The notes: generated from the letters alone by a model not told the origin. A stretch of DNA of 10,119 nucleotides from Bacillota bacterium (GCA_023458615.1 JAEWYV010000037.1:1-10119), one strand, 5' to 3'; positions 1 to 7,640 are shown, numbered from the stretch's first letter. Program-made: numbers and translations.

Positions 1-686
1 GCCTCCGGCGTAAGCTCGTTTGGATGGTTAAAATGCGTATTGATCCAAATTGGATGATATTTTTTGAGCATATTCGTGAGCTCTTCGGTAATACGCATCG
101 GCATCACAACCGGGACACGCGTCCCGATGCGGATGATCTCCACGTGTTCAATGGCGCGGAGCGCTGAAATGATGTGCTCCAGTTTTGCCGTACTCATGGT
201 CAGCGGGTCGCCGCCGGAGATGAGTACATCGCGAATTTCCGTATGTGCACGGATATAGTCGACCGCCTGCTGCAAGGCGGATTCCGTAATGGTACAATCC
301 TCCTCGCCGACGGCGCGGCGGCGTGTGCAGTGCCTGCAATACATGGAGCACTGCATGGTGACGAGCAGCAACACTCGATCCGGATAGCGATGCACGACGT
401 GCGGCACGGGGCTGTCCGCTTCCTCACCCAAGGGGTCTGCAAGATCGTTTGGATCCGGCATGGTCTCTAGTATGGAGGGAACCGCCTGCATGCGCACGGG
501 GTCGTTGGGGTCGTCCGGACAGATCAGCGAGGCGTAATAGGGCGTAATTGCCATGCGAAACGTGCTGAGGCAGGTTTTGATATCCTGTTGCTCCTGCGCT
601 GTTAGGGGCAATATCGTGTTGAGCTGCTCAGCGGTCGTGATACGGTTTGCGTATTGCCATTTCCAGTCATTCCAGTTGGATTCCAT
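1..686 (-). CDS. kamA: KamA-family radical SAM lysine/glutamate 2,3-aminomutase, C-terminus cut off by window edge
   Basis: The first 228 codons are present; the family is usually a little over 400 residues, so roughly the C-terminal half lies outside. The radical SAM cluster motif CSMYCRHC is at residues 113-120 (Cys113, Cys117, Cys120), followed by TRRRAVG. ISGGDPL (156-162) and RIGTRVPVVMP (186-196) are typical of KamA. The family uses a 4Fe-4S cluster, SAM and PLP to move the amino group of L-lysine or L-glutamate from the alpha to the beta carbon. The residues that separate lysine from glutamate enzymes lie in the missing half, so the substrate is open. The ATG at 686 follows a GGTGAG site and lies 19 bases after the stop of the ATP-grasp ligase gene, so the two are probably co-transcribed. 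Family assignment is firm; the gene symbol is a family label. Confidence 0.9.
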   Translation of the reverse strand, partial: MESNWNDWKWQYANRITTAEQLNTILPLTAQEQQDIKTCLSTFRMAITPYYASLICPDDPNDPVRMQAVPSILETMPDPNDLADPLGEEADSPVPHVVHRYPDRVLLLVTMQCSMYCRHCTRRRAVGEEDCTITESALQQAVDYIRAHTEIRDVLISGGDPLTMSTAKLEHIISALRAIEHVEIIRIGTRVPVVMPMRITEELTNMLKKYHPIWINTHFNHPNELTPE

Positions 687-705
687 TACATCTCTCACCG
701 CCGTT

Positions 706-1737
706 CTACAGCGCGACACCGGCGCGGTTGGCGCCTGCGCAGAGAATTTGGTAAACGAGCTCTTCGTGTGATACACCGCAGAATTCCGCGAGCATGGGAT
801 AGTCGCTGTAATGCGGCGCAAGCCCGGGCAGGGGATTGATCTCAATGAAGTAGATTGTTCCGTTTGCATCCAGACGGAAATCCACGCGCGCAAGATCCTT
901 GCACCCAAGCGCCAGAAATATCTTTTTTGACATACGGGTTAACCGTTGCTCCAACTCCGGCGACAGATCGGCCGGGCAGGCATAGGAAACGTATTTTTCA
1001 TATTCCTGTTTGACGGTGTAGTTATAAATGTTGTATCCATCAATGGGCGTTGCATGATAGAGAATCTCCATCGGCGGAAACACCTTGACCGATTCGCCGT
1101 TTCCAAGCAGGCCAACCGTGAACTCGCGACCAGCGATATATTCCTCCGCCAAAACATCGGAACCATAGAGAGAAAAATTCTTTTGCACTAGAGCGTGAAG
1201 TTCCCGTGCATTGGTTGCAATGCAAATATCCGGAATACCCTTGCTGGAGCCTTCCGCGTTAGGTTTTATAATGACGGGATATCGTAACCCGGCGGTGTGA
1301 ATCGGCGCGCCGGGAGAATAGGCACGATAGCGCGGGGTGGGTACATGATAGGTTGCGAGCAGTCGCTTGCAGAGCGCCTTATCAAGCGCGAGACAGAGCG
1401 CTGTTTCATCCGACCCCGTAAAAGGTATTTGAAAGAGGTTGAGCAGCGCGGGCACTTGCGCCTCCCTGGCGCGCCCGCCGGTTCCCTCGGCAATATTAAA
1501 GACAAAATCGGGCTTTTCGGCGGCAAGCTTTTGCGGCAGATCCTGGTCAGCCTCCAAAAGAATCGTATGAAGGCCATGCTGCTCGATTGCCGACTGAATG
1601 GCTAGCACGGTATCCATGCTGTCGAATTCCGCCTGCGCGTCAGGCGCTTGGTTCGGCGTAAAGACGGCACGCTTGAGATTGTAGGTTATGCCGATCTTTA
1701 CGCGCCCGAGAGGCACATCCTCCGAAGGAGTTTCCAT
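706..1737 (-). CDS. ATP-grasp ligase of the D-Ala-D-Ala ligase superfamily, probably not a canonical Ddl
   Basis: This 343-residue protein has the ATP-grasp layout: an N-terminal Rossmann-like part, FTGSD (106-110), LDK (118-120), the ATP-binding strand and loop VIIKPNAEGSSKGI (155-168), EEYIAGREF (198-206), ARVDFRLD (283-290) and the metal-binding FIEINPLPGL (297-306). It departs from true Ddl. The N-terminal GG-S-E-VS motif is replaced by GITYNLK (16-22), the HGxxGEDG segment reads EGTGGRARE (84-92), and the C-terminal NTxPGMTxxSLxP reads NPLPGLAPHYSDYP. These segments shape the amino-acid sites in Ddl, so a different acceptor or donor is likely. The family activates a carboxylate as an acyl-phosphate and joins it to an amine. 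It is first in an operon with the 2,3-aminomutase. The ATG at 1737 is preceded by AGAAGTGAT. Databases would probably label it D-alanine--D-alanine ligase. Confidence 0.85.
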   Translation of the reverse strand: METPSEDVPLGRVKIGITYNLKRAVFTPNQAPDAQAEFDSMDTVLAIQSAIEQHGLHTILLEADQDLPQKLAAEKPDFVFNIAEGTGGRAREAQVPALLNLFQIPFTGSDETALCLALDKALCKRLLATYHVPTPRYRAYSPGAPIHTAGLRYPVIIKPNAEGSSKGIPDICIATNARELHALVQKNFSLYGSDVLAEEYIAGREFTVGLLGNGESVKVFPPMEILYHATPIDGYNIYNYTVKQEYEKYVSYACPADLSPELEQRLTRMSKKIFLALGCKDLARVDFRLDANGTIYFIEINPLPGLAPHYSDYPMLAEFCGVSHEELVYQILCAGANRAGVAL

Positions 1738-1792
1738 GTTGCATCACTTCTCTTCCCAATAAAAAATCGCAAACATAAATGCCTGCACGCAC

Positions 1793-1821
1793 GTTTTAAC
1801 TCTAACGGCATCATTTGTCAA
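1793..1821 (-). promoter_or_regulatory. Sigma-A-type promoter of the ligase-aminomutase operon
   Basis: Read on the minus strand, a perfect -35 TTGACA (1821-1816) is followed after 17 bases by TAAAAC (1798-1793), which matches the -10 consensus at four of six positions. The start of transcription would be near 1786, giving a leader of about 50 bases before the ATG at 1737. It lies between the Pho operon terminator and the ligase gene, so this pair has its own promoter. The rest of the 1738-1926 gap holds no ORF or other structure that I can support. Confidence 0.7.
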
Positions 1822-1926
1822 TATTCTAAATGTGACGTTTTTTCAGCAAAAATTCGCGAGGGGTAGGATTCGATTGTTGAATACGATAATAAAGAAAGCA
1901 ATGGTTGCGACAAGAAAACTGACAGT

Positions 1927-1953
1927 AAAAAAACGCCCGTTGTGCGGGCGTTT
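1927..1953 (-). terminator. Rho-independent terminator at the end of the Pho operon
   Basis: A perfect 9-bp stem pairs 1931-1939 with 1945-1953 around the 5-base loop 1940-1944; its core is CGCCCG/CGGGCG. On the minus strand the stem runs straight into seven Ts (1933-1927), the classic intrinsic terminator. It begins 17 bases after the phoR stop and upstream of the ligase promoter. The plus-strand side has no T-run, so it acts in one direction. Confidence 0.93.
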
Positions 1954-1970
1954 GAGAAGACACAAGTTGA

Positions 1971-3638
1971 TTAGTGGATCGCGGGGAAGGAAATGGTGAC
2001 GGTGGTTCCGATGCCGACCTTGCTCTCCAACTGAACAGTGGCGCCGAGCGTTTCCGCAGAATGCTTCACAATCGAAAGCCCCAATCCCGTTCCGACGATT
2101 TGCTTATTGCGGCTGCGATCCACCCGATAGAATCGCTCGAACACACGCGCAAGATGCTCTTCCGGAATGCCGATGCCGGTATCGGACACATGCAGCTCAA
2201 CGTGATCGTCGTTCTGCTTGAGGGAAACGCCAACGCTGCCGTTGGAGGTGTTGTATTTAATCGCGTTATCGACAAGGTTTTGCACGATTTCTTCCAGTAT
2301 CTTTGGAATACCGCGCACATTTGCCTTTTCACAGTTGACCTGGATCGTGACCCCGGCTTTTTCCGCCTGTGGCAGGAGGCGCTGGCATACGTCTTCGGTG
2401 ATGGCTTTCAGGTCTACGACGGTCATCTCAGGCAGGGCGGTTTTCTCGTCCAGCTGCGAGAGACGGATGATATCTTCGATGAGCGACATGAGTTGCGCTG
2501 CCTCCGAATGGATTTTTCCGGCAAACCGTCGTGTATCCTCCGGCTTTGCCACGCCATCACGCATGATTTCCGCATAGCCAAGAATGGAGGTCAGCGGCGT
2601 TTTGAGCTCGTGTGATACGTTGACAGAAAATTCGCGCCGCATCTGCTCCGCCGCAACGCGGTCGGTGATGTCTAGAATCAGTATAACAGTTCCGGCAGTA
2701 GAATTGTTATCTAAAACTTGACTGGCGAGAACCTGATAGGTTTTTGCCCCGCGAATCAGGGTGGCCTGACCTGCGCCCTCCAGCTTTGCCTGCTCCAACG
2801 CCTGCTGGATGGCAACGCTGCGGTTGAGCATGAGCACATGCGAACCAATCACATTTTTGGTGTCTGCGCCAAAGGTCTGCGCCGCGCTGGTGTTAACAGC
2901 AAGCATGCGATCTCCCGAATCCAAGAGGATGAATCCTTCGCGCATGTTCTCCGTAACAGCGGTAAATTCGCGCTGCTTTTCAGACAGGGCTGTCATCCGG
3001 CTGATGATTTCGCGTCGCTGATGCTCCATATTGGTTAGCAGCGGGGCGAGTTCATCATAAGCTACATTGCCGAGTGGATGATCCAGATCCAATGCGTTGA
3101 TGGGCTGAACGATTGTCTTAGCCGCATAGCGTGCAAATAGAGCTGAAATGACTGCAATTGCCGCAAAAACAAGCAGCACCGTTGGCAGCATTTTGTTTAG
3201 TAAGCCGATGACACTTTGCTGACTATTTGCCACACGAAGAACTCGACCATCCGGTAGCAGACGCGCATAGTAGAAGTTCTTAATCAACTGTGTTTCAGAA
3301 AAACGGGAACTCGTTCCTTCGCCACTGTTTTTGGCCGCAATGAACTCTGGCCGATCGGAATGGTTTTCCAACTTGGAAACATCCGAAGAGGTGTCGTAGA
3401 TAACGATTCCGTCGGCGTCAATCAGCGTGATGCGATCGCTGGAGGGTAGGCTTTTGAGGTAGGCAGTCTCATCCGAAGCGGATAGAAGTCCACTTTCGAT
3501 ATACTCGCACTCCTCTGATAATTCGGAAAACACAAGCTGCTCAAACGAGCGATACTGCGCGAGCAAAACCACACCGCCCAGCATCAACGCCGCGATGAGC
3601 GAGGAAAGAAAGATATTCCAAAAAATTCGTTGTTTCAT
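1971..3638 (-). CDS. phoR: Phosphate-sensing membrane histidine kinase PhoR
   Basis: This 555-residue kinase has two membrane segments (about 5-27 and 150-169) enclosing an extracytoplasmic region of about 120 residues. A short HAMP-like stretch (IVQPINALD, 176-184) is followed by a coiled linker and a PAS domain (about 225-325). The kinase core follows: H-box VSHELKTPLT (341-350, phosphorylated His343), N-box NLVDNAIKYN (454-463), G1 DTGIGIP (486-492), F-box FERFYRVDRSR (500-510) and G2 GTGLGLSI (516-523). It is expected to phosphorylate PhoB when phosphate is scarce, under control of PhoU and the transporter. The HAMP is short and poorly conserved. The ATG at 3638 follows a GGGAG site 8 bases upstream. 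A 64-base gap separates it from phoB, and it is the last gene before the terminator. Confidence 0.95.
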   Translation of the reverse strand: MKQRIFWNIFLSSLIAALMLGGVVLLAQYRSFEQLVFSELSEECEYIESGLLSASDETAYLKSLPSSDRITLIDADGIVIYDTSSDVSKLENHSDRPEFIAAKNSGEGTSSRFSETQLIKNFYYARLLPDGRVLRVANSQQSVIGLLNKMLPTVLLVFAAIAVISALFARYAAKTIVQPINALDLDHPLGNVAYDELAPLLTNMEHQRREIISRMTALSEKQREFTAVTENMREGFILLDSGDRMLAVNTSAAQTFGADTKNVIGSHVLMLNRSVAIQQALEQAKLEGAGQATLIRGAKTYQVLASQVLDNNSTAGTVILILDITDRVAAEQMRREFSVNVSHELKTPLTSILGYAEIMRDGVAKPEDTRRFAGKIHSEAAQLMSLIEDIIRLSQLDEKTALPEMTVVDLKAITEDVCQRLLPQAEKAGVTIQVNCEKANVRGIPKILEEIVQNLVDNAIKYNTSNGSVGVSLKQNDDHVELHVSDTGIGIPEEHLARVFERFYRVDRSRNKQIVGTGLGLSIVKHSAETLGATVQLESKVGIGTTVTISFPAIH

Positions 3639-3702
3639 GCGTCACGCTCCCGTGGCTTATGATAATATTTTCGTTCTGAAAGACTTGGAAACTACGGTTA
3701 GG

Positions 3703-4371
3703 CTACTCGCCAAAACGATAGCCCACGCCGCGTACGGTTTCGATGAAGCGCCCGCTTTCGCCGAGCTTTGTGCGCAGGGTCTGCACATGCACATCAACCG
3801 TCCGCGTACCGCCCTCGTAATCATAGCCCCAAACAGTTTCGAGCAACTGCTCGCGCGTGAACGCGCGTCCGGCGTTCTCCATCAGGCAGGCGAGCAGCGA
3901 GAATTCCTTGTAGGTCAAAATCACATTTTGTCCGCCGACAGAAACGGTATGCTTGGCGATGTCCACGGTGAGCTCGTCGTGCTGCAGTCGCTCCGCGCTG
4001 GTCTTCATGCCGCTGCGTCGCAACAGCGCCTTAACGCGGGCGACCAACTCCGCCATGCCAAAGGGCTTTGTGATATAATCATCCGCCCCAAGGTCAAGCC
4101 CGGAGACCTTATCAAACTCTGTGGTCTTTGCCGTGATCATCATCACGGGGATAGAGGTGGTTGCGGCACTGGCACGGATTTTTTTGAGGATGGAGAGGCC
4201 GTCTTCTCCCGGAAGCATGATATCCAACAGGATCAGCGACGGCTTCTCCTCCGAAACAGCGGAAAAGAACGCGGCGGCGCTGGAAAAACCCTTGGAGACG
4301 AGTCCGGTTTGGTTGAGCGTATACACCACGAGTTCGCGAATGTTCGCGTCATCCTCAACATAATAGATCAT
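3703..4371 (-). CDS. phoB: OmpR/PhoB-family response regulator of the phosphate regulon
   Basis: The protein has 222 residues. The receiver domain (about 1-118) shows the acidic pair Asp7/Asp8, phosphoacceptor Asp50 in LILLDIMLPGEDG, Thr80 in MMIT, and Lys102 in TKPF. A winged-helix DNA-binding domain (about 127-222) ends with RTVDVHVQTLRTKLG and the wing ETVRGVGYRF. I chose the ATG at 4371 because the receiver fold begins there (MIYYVEDD), AAGGTG lies 7 bases upstream, and it overlaps the phoU stop as ATGA. A longer frame from 4416 would add 15 residues encoded inside phoU and is unlikely. Phosphorylated by PhoR, it should activate pst and other phosphate-starvation genes. In Bacillus the equivalent protein is called PhoP. 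Confidence 0.95.
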   Translation of the reverse strand: MIYYVEDDANIRELVVYTLNQTGLVSKGFSSAAAFFSAVSEEKPSLILLDIMLPGEDGLSILKKIRASAATTSIPVMMITAKTTEFDKVSGLDLGADDYITKPFGMAELVARVKALLRRSGMKTSAERLQHDELTVDIAKHTVSVGGQNVILTYKEFSLLACLMENAGRAFTREQLLETVWGYDYEGGTRTVDVHVQTLRTKLGESGRFIETVRGVGYRFGE

Positions 4372-5021
4372 AGCTCGGCACCTTTGTGTACACCGGTGAT
4401 GGAATACTCCGCCCACTCGGCAATGTTCTGCGCATGATCGCCGATGCGCTCAAAATACTTCGCGATCATCAGCAGGTCAACCGCCTGCTCGCCGTTTGCC
4501 GGGTCGTGCTGAATCAGCTCGATCAGCTCGCCCTTGATGGTGTCAAACAGGTCGTCGATCACGTCATCCATATCGATGATATTCCGCGCGAGGGTGAGAT
4601 CCTTGTTGATAAAGGCGTCGATGCTACCGGATACCATGCGAATGGCTGCCTCCGCCATCTGCGGCAGATGCTCCAAAGACTTAATGTATGGTTTGCCGTT
4701 GAGGTAGATGACGATGCCGGAAATATCCGCCGCCTGATCGCCAATACGCTCCATATCCGTAATCATTTTGAGTGCGGCAGAGATAAGGCGAAGATCCTTC
4801 GCAACAGGCTGCTGCTGCAGCAAGAGCTTGAGGCAGAGCGCCTCAATATCGCGTTCCTTTTGATCCACTTCGCGGTCAAAGGTGATTGCGTGATTGGCGG
4901 ATTCTACGTCCTGTTTAATGAGCGCTTCGCTCGCGGACTGAATGGCATGCTCGATCAATGCGCCCATCTCGAGCAATTCTTGATTTAACAGCCGCAGCTG
5001 TTCTTCAAATGTGATTCGCAT
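4368..5021 (-). CDS. phoU: Phosphate signalling protein PhoU
   Basis: At 217 residues this has the usual length for PhoU and its two homologous three-helix bundles. Each carries the metal-binding signature: MERIGDQAADI (90-100) in the first half and YFERIGDHAQNI (189-200) in the second. PhoU is a cytoplasmic, membrane-associated protein that connects the transporter to the PhoR kinase and keeps the regulon off when phosphate is plentiful. The start at 5021 overlaps the pstB stop by one base (TAATG), with a strong GGGGAGG site inside the end of pstB. Its stop overlaps the phoB start as ATGA, so pstB, phoU and phoB are translationally coupled. Confidence 0.96.
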   Translation of the reverse strand: MRITFEEQLRLLNQELLEMGALIEHAIQSASEALIKQDVESANHAITFDREVDQKERDIEALCLKLLLQQQPVAKDLRLISAALKMITDMERIGDQAADISGIVIYLNGKPYIKSLEHLPQMAEAAIRMVSGSIDAFINKDLTLARNIIDMDDVIDDLFDTIKGELIELIQHDPANGEQAVDLLMIAKYFERIGDHAQNIAEWAEYSITGVHKGAEL

Positions 5022-5773
5022 TAACCGAACCTCCCCGTAATATAATCCTCTGTGCGCTTATCGCGCGGTAAACTGAAGAGCTTTTGCGTGTCCCCGTACT
5101 CAACGATTTCGCCGAGGAGGAAAAACGCGGTGTTATCGGAGATACGAGCGGCCTGTTGCATGTTGTGCGTTACAATGATTATAGTATATTTTTCGCGCAG
5201 CGTCACGCAAAGGTCTTCAATTCTGCTCGTTGAGATGGGGTCAAGCGCACTGGTCGGCTCGTCCATGAGCACAACCTCGGGCTCCACAGCAAGCGCACGC
5301 GCGATGCAGAGACGCTGCTGCTGCCCGCCACTGATTCCGAGCGCGTCCTTTTTGAGCCGATCCTTGAGTTCATCCCAGATGGCCGCGTCCCGCAGTGAGC
5401 GTTCTACGATGTCGTCAAGCTTCGCTTTGCCGCGTACGCCATGGGTGCGCGGGCCAAAGGCAACATTGTCGTAAATGCTCATGGGGAAGGGGTTCGGCTT
5501 TTGAAACACCATACCAACGCGCTTTCGCAGCATGGTGGTGTCCAGCCCGCCCTTGTAGATATCCTGCCCGTCGAGTAGCACGTTGCCGGTGATGTGGCAA
5601 CCTTCGACCAGGTCGTTCATGCGGTTGAGCGTACGCAAAAGGGTACTTTTGCCGCAGCCACTTGGGCCTATAAATGCCGTAATCTGCTGCGCGGGGATCT
5701 TCAGCTCAACGTTTTTGAGCGCCTGCATCTGCCCGTAAAACAGATCGAGATTTGAAATTTCAAACTTGTTCAT
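5021..5773 (-). CDS. pstB: Phosphate ABC transporter ATP-binding protein PstB
   Basis: This 250-residue ABC ATPase has all expected motifs: Walker A GPSGCGKST (36-44), Q-loop Gln91 in VFQKPNPFPMSIYDNV, signature ISGGQQQR (147-154), Walker B VVLMDEP (167-173), D-loop SALD (175-178) and switch His203. The KPNPFPMSIYDN segment and the C-terminal TEDYITGRFG are typical of PstB. It hydrolyses ATP on the cytoplasmic face to drive phosphate import through PstC/PstA. The ATG at 5773 has AAAGGA (5787-5782) 8 bases upstream. Both that site and the start codon lie inside or over the end of the small repeat-containing ORF, whose TGA overlaps this ATG. Confidence 0.98.
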   Translation of the reverse strand: MNKFEISNLDLFYGQMQALKNVELKIPAQQITAFIGPSGCGKSTLLRTLNRMNDLVEGCHITGNVLLDGQDIYKGGLDTTMLRKRVGMVFQKPNPFPMSIYDNVAFGPRTHGVRGKAKLDDIVERSLRDAAIWDELKDRLKKDALGISGGQQQRLCIARALAVEPEVVLMDEPTSALDPISTSRIEDLCVTLREKYTIIIVTHNMQQAARISDNTAFFLLGEIVEYGDTQKLFSLPRDKRTEDYITGRFG

Positions 5774-5916
5774 ACATTATTTCCTTTATGAGCGTTTTGC
5801 CCGAATAGAACCGACACAATCACACTATTTTCATTATGAGCATTTTGCCCGAATAGAACCAATTCGTTTAATCCGTTTTTTTGAGCATTTTGCCCGAATG
5901 TAAACAACTCTATCAT
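5770..5916 (-). CDS. Candidate small protein, 48 residues, with three FGQNA repeats, between pstA and pstB
   Basis: I do not recognise a family. The frame runs ATG (5916) to TGA (5772-5770). The core FGQNA occurs at residues 7-11, 22-26 and 38-42; copies two and three extend to VLFGQNAH, with hydrophobic runs such as SVIVSVL between. Evidence for translation: GGTGAGG lies 8 bases before the ATG; the start is 15 bases after the pstA stop; the TGA overlaps the pstB ATG as ATGA, like other junctions here; the repeat spacings (45 and 48 bases) are multiples of three; and the only base change within the FGQNA core is synonymous (AAT to AAC). Evidence against: by hand count only 52 of 147 bases are G or C, well below its neighbours, and similarity is concentrated in the repeats. 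There is no signal peptide, cysteine or clear membrane helix. It could be a pst accessory peptide, a coupling leader for pstB, or a repeat spread in frame. Confidence 0.6.
   Translation of the reverse strand: MIELFTFGQNAQKNGLNELVLFGQNAHNENSVIVSVLFGQNAHKGNNV
5786..5905 (-). repeat. Three imperfect 27-bp direct repeats inside the small ORF
   Basis: Copies lie at 5786-5812, 5834-5860 and 5879-5905, with spacings of 48 and 45 bases. On the plus strand the shared core is GAGCRTTTTGCCCGAAT. The first two copies differ at one base over 27; the third is more diverged at its ends. Weaker similarity continues beyond the 5786 copy into the pstB Shine-Dalgarno and start region, matching sequence beside the 5834 copy, so the duplicated unit may have been about 45-48 bp. 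On the minus strand all three copies fall in one reading frame and encode FGQNA. Confidence 0.9.
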
Positions 5917-5924
5917 GCTAGATT

Positions 5925-5931
5925 CCTCACC
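5925..5931 (-). promoter_or_regulatory. Ribosome binding site of the small FGQNA ORF
   Basis: On the minus strand the sequence is GGTGAGG, starting immediately after the pstA stop codon and ending 8 bases before the ATG at 5916. The next gene with a known role, pstB, has its own site at 5787-5782. This earlier site therefore has no obvious purpose unless the small ORF is translated. Confidence 0.6.
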
Positions 5932-6762
5932 CTAGATCTTCCGCTTGCTCACGCGCTTGGCGACCGACGCGGAGAGCGCGTTGATGCCGATGACGATGAT
6001 GAGCAGTACGACTGCGGTAGCGTACGTCTGGTTGATATACAGTCCCTCTTGGGAGAGCGCATACATATGAACAGACAGCGTACGCGCGGAATCCATGATG
6101 CTCGACACCGTGTCGGAAGAGGTGCCCGCGGTATACAGCAATGCTGCCGTTTCGCCAACCGTTCTGCCAACGCCGAGGATAACACCCGCGAGAATACCTG
6201 GGATTGCATCCGGCAGGACGACGCGAAACACCGTACGCAACCTGCCCGCGCCGAGACCGAAACTTCCCTCTCGGTAGCTGTCCGGTACGCTCATGAGTGC
6301 CTCTTCCGATGTGCGCAGGATAACGGGGAGGATCATGATGGAGATGGTCAACGCGCCGGAGAGCATGGAGAAACCAAGCTTGAGCGCTGTGACGAAGAAC
6401 AGCATACCAAACAAACCGTACACGATGGAGGGAATGCCTGCAAGCGTTTCCGCGTTCATTCGAATGATGCGGACAAGCCTGCTTCCGCGATGCGCGTATT
6501 CTACAAGATAGATAGCAGCAAACACGCCGAGCGGAACCGCAAAGAGCAACGAGAGCATGGTCATGAGGATGGTGTTCAAGAGAGCCGGCAGCAGCGAGAG
6601 ATTGTCCGTATTATAGTGCCAGGCGAACATCTTAAAATTCAGGTTGGGAACGCCCTTTACCAGGATATAGCCAACCACAAACAGCAGCGCGCCAACGGTG
6701 AGGATGGACGCGAGATATACCGAAAGACGGAGGAGAAGCGCCGAGATTTTTTGACGTCTCAT
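5932..6762 (-). CDS. pstA: Phosphate ABC transporter permease PstA
   Basis: This 276-residue integral membrane protein has about six hydrophobic segments (near 12-35, 58-88, 106-128, 134-150, 185-209 and 246-266). The EAA loop that docks on PstB is SYREGSFGLGAGRLRTVFR (162-180), followed by VVLPDAIPGI. AGIPSIVYG (108-116) is typical of Pst permeases. With PstC it forms the phosphate channel. The ATG at 6762 overlaps the pstC stop as ATGA, with a GGGGGA site inside the end of pstC. After its TAG comes a gap of 158 bases to pstB that holds the small repeat-containing ORF. Confidence 0.96.
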   Translation of the reverse strand: MRRQKISALLLRLSVYLASILTVGALLFVVGYILVKGVPNLNFKMFAWHYNTDNLSLLPALLNTILMTMLSLLFAVPLGVFAAIYLVEYAHRGSRLVRIIRMNAETLAGIPSIVYGLFGMLFFVTALKLGFSMLSGALTISIMILPVILRTSEEALMSVPDSYREGSFGLGAGRLRTVFRVVLPDAIPGILAGVILGVGRTVGETAALLYTAGTSSDTVSSIMDSARTLSVHMYALSQEGLYINQTYATAVVLLIIVIGINALSASVAKRVSKRKI

Positions 6763-7640
6763 GATTTATTCCCCCGTTTCGTGAGTGAAAAGAGAAAGTT
6801 GATGATCAGGATAAAGACAAATAGCACAACGGCGGTGGCAATCAGCGCTTCCCGGTGTAAATCGGCTGAATAGCCCATCTCCATGACGATATTTGTCGTC
6901 AGGGTACGAAGACCTTTCATGATTCCCTGCGGCATGCGCGGCTGGTTTCCGGCAACCATGATGACCGCCATTGCCTCGCCAATGGCTCGGCCGATGCCGA
7001 GAATGACCGCGGCGGTGACGCCACTCTTTGCGGCGGGGAGGATGATAGAAAACACCGATCGCTCATGCGTTGCGCCGAGCGCGAGTGCGCCCTCGTAATA
7101 GGAGCGATCTACCGCGTTCAGCGAACTTTCCGAGACCGTGATAACGGTTGGAAGAATCATAATGGCAAGCACAATGCTCGCGGCCAGCATGCTGCCGCGC
7201 CCGCCAAGCAGCGGGACGATGACAACCAAACCAAAGAAGCCATAGACGACGGACGGAATTCCGGCGAGCAGCTGCACGGCGGGTTTTAAGACGCTGATCA
7301 TCTTTGGCGAGGCAAAGCGCGAAAGAAAAATAGCAGTGAGGATGCCAATCGGAACACCGAGTACAAGCGCGCCCGCTGTGACATAGAAACTGCCGAGAAT
7401 CATCGGCAATATGCCGTAGATATCGTTACCCGGCTTCCAGACGGTTCCAAAGAGGAACTTGAATACGCCGATCTCGGCAATAGCCGGTACGCCGCTGACG
7501 AAGAGATAAAACGTAATCAAAAGTACGGCGAATATACTGACGCAGGCAGCGGCGAGAAATAAGATTCTCGCCGCGCCCTCGCGTACTTGGTTATTTCGTC
7601 CCGCGGCGGTTTCACGCGTGAGGGAGTTTTTGTTTTTCAT
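6759..7640 (-). CDS. pstC: Phosphate ABC transporter permease PstC
   Basis: This 293-residue membrane protein has a hydrophilic N-terminal tail of about 24 residues, then about six membrane segments (near 25-49, 77-107, 118-146, 150-170, 199-231 and 264-288). The EAA loop is SYYEGALALGATHERSVFS (180-198), followed by IILPAAKSGV. AGIPSVVYGFFG (126-137) and GIGRAIGEAMAV (215-226) are PstC hallmarks. I chose the ATG at 7640 because a GGAG site lies 8 bases upstream and the protein aligns with the family from there; a longer frame from 7775 would run through the end of pstS in another frame. It lies 25 bases after the pstS stop, with no terminator between. Confidence 0.96.
   Translation of the reverse strand: MKNKNSLTRETAAGRNNQVREGAARILFLAAACVSIFAVLLITFYLFVSGVPAIAEIGVFKFLFGTVWKPGNDIYGILPMILGSFYVTAGALVLGVPIGILTAIFLSRFASPKMISVLKPAVQLLAGIPSVVYGFFGLVVIVPLLGGRGSMLAASIVLAIMILPTVITVSESSLNAVDRSYYEGALALGATHERSVFSIILPAAKSGVTAAVILGIGRAIGEAMAVIMVAGNQPRMPQGIMKGLRTLTTNIVMEMGYSADLHREALIATAVVLFVFILIINFLFSLTKRGNKS

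Noticed and set aside
3595..4437. Plus-strand frame of 280 codons opposite phoB
   Set aside because: It is a shadow of phoB and the phoR start. The minus-strand proteins have complete family motifs, while this one resembles nothing.
5786..5905. Repeats as a short CRISPR array
   Set aside because: There are only three imperfect copies, the intervening segments are themselves partly similar, there is no cas gene nearby, and the whole block is an open reading frame inside an operon.
5881..6873. Long open frame on the plus strand (330 codons) opposite pstA
   Set aside because: It is antisense to pstA and the end of pstC, is very rich in charged residues with no recognisable domain, and has no ribosome site. 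GC-rich genes commonly leave such open antisense frames.
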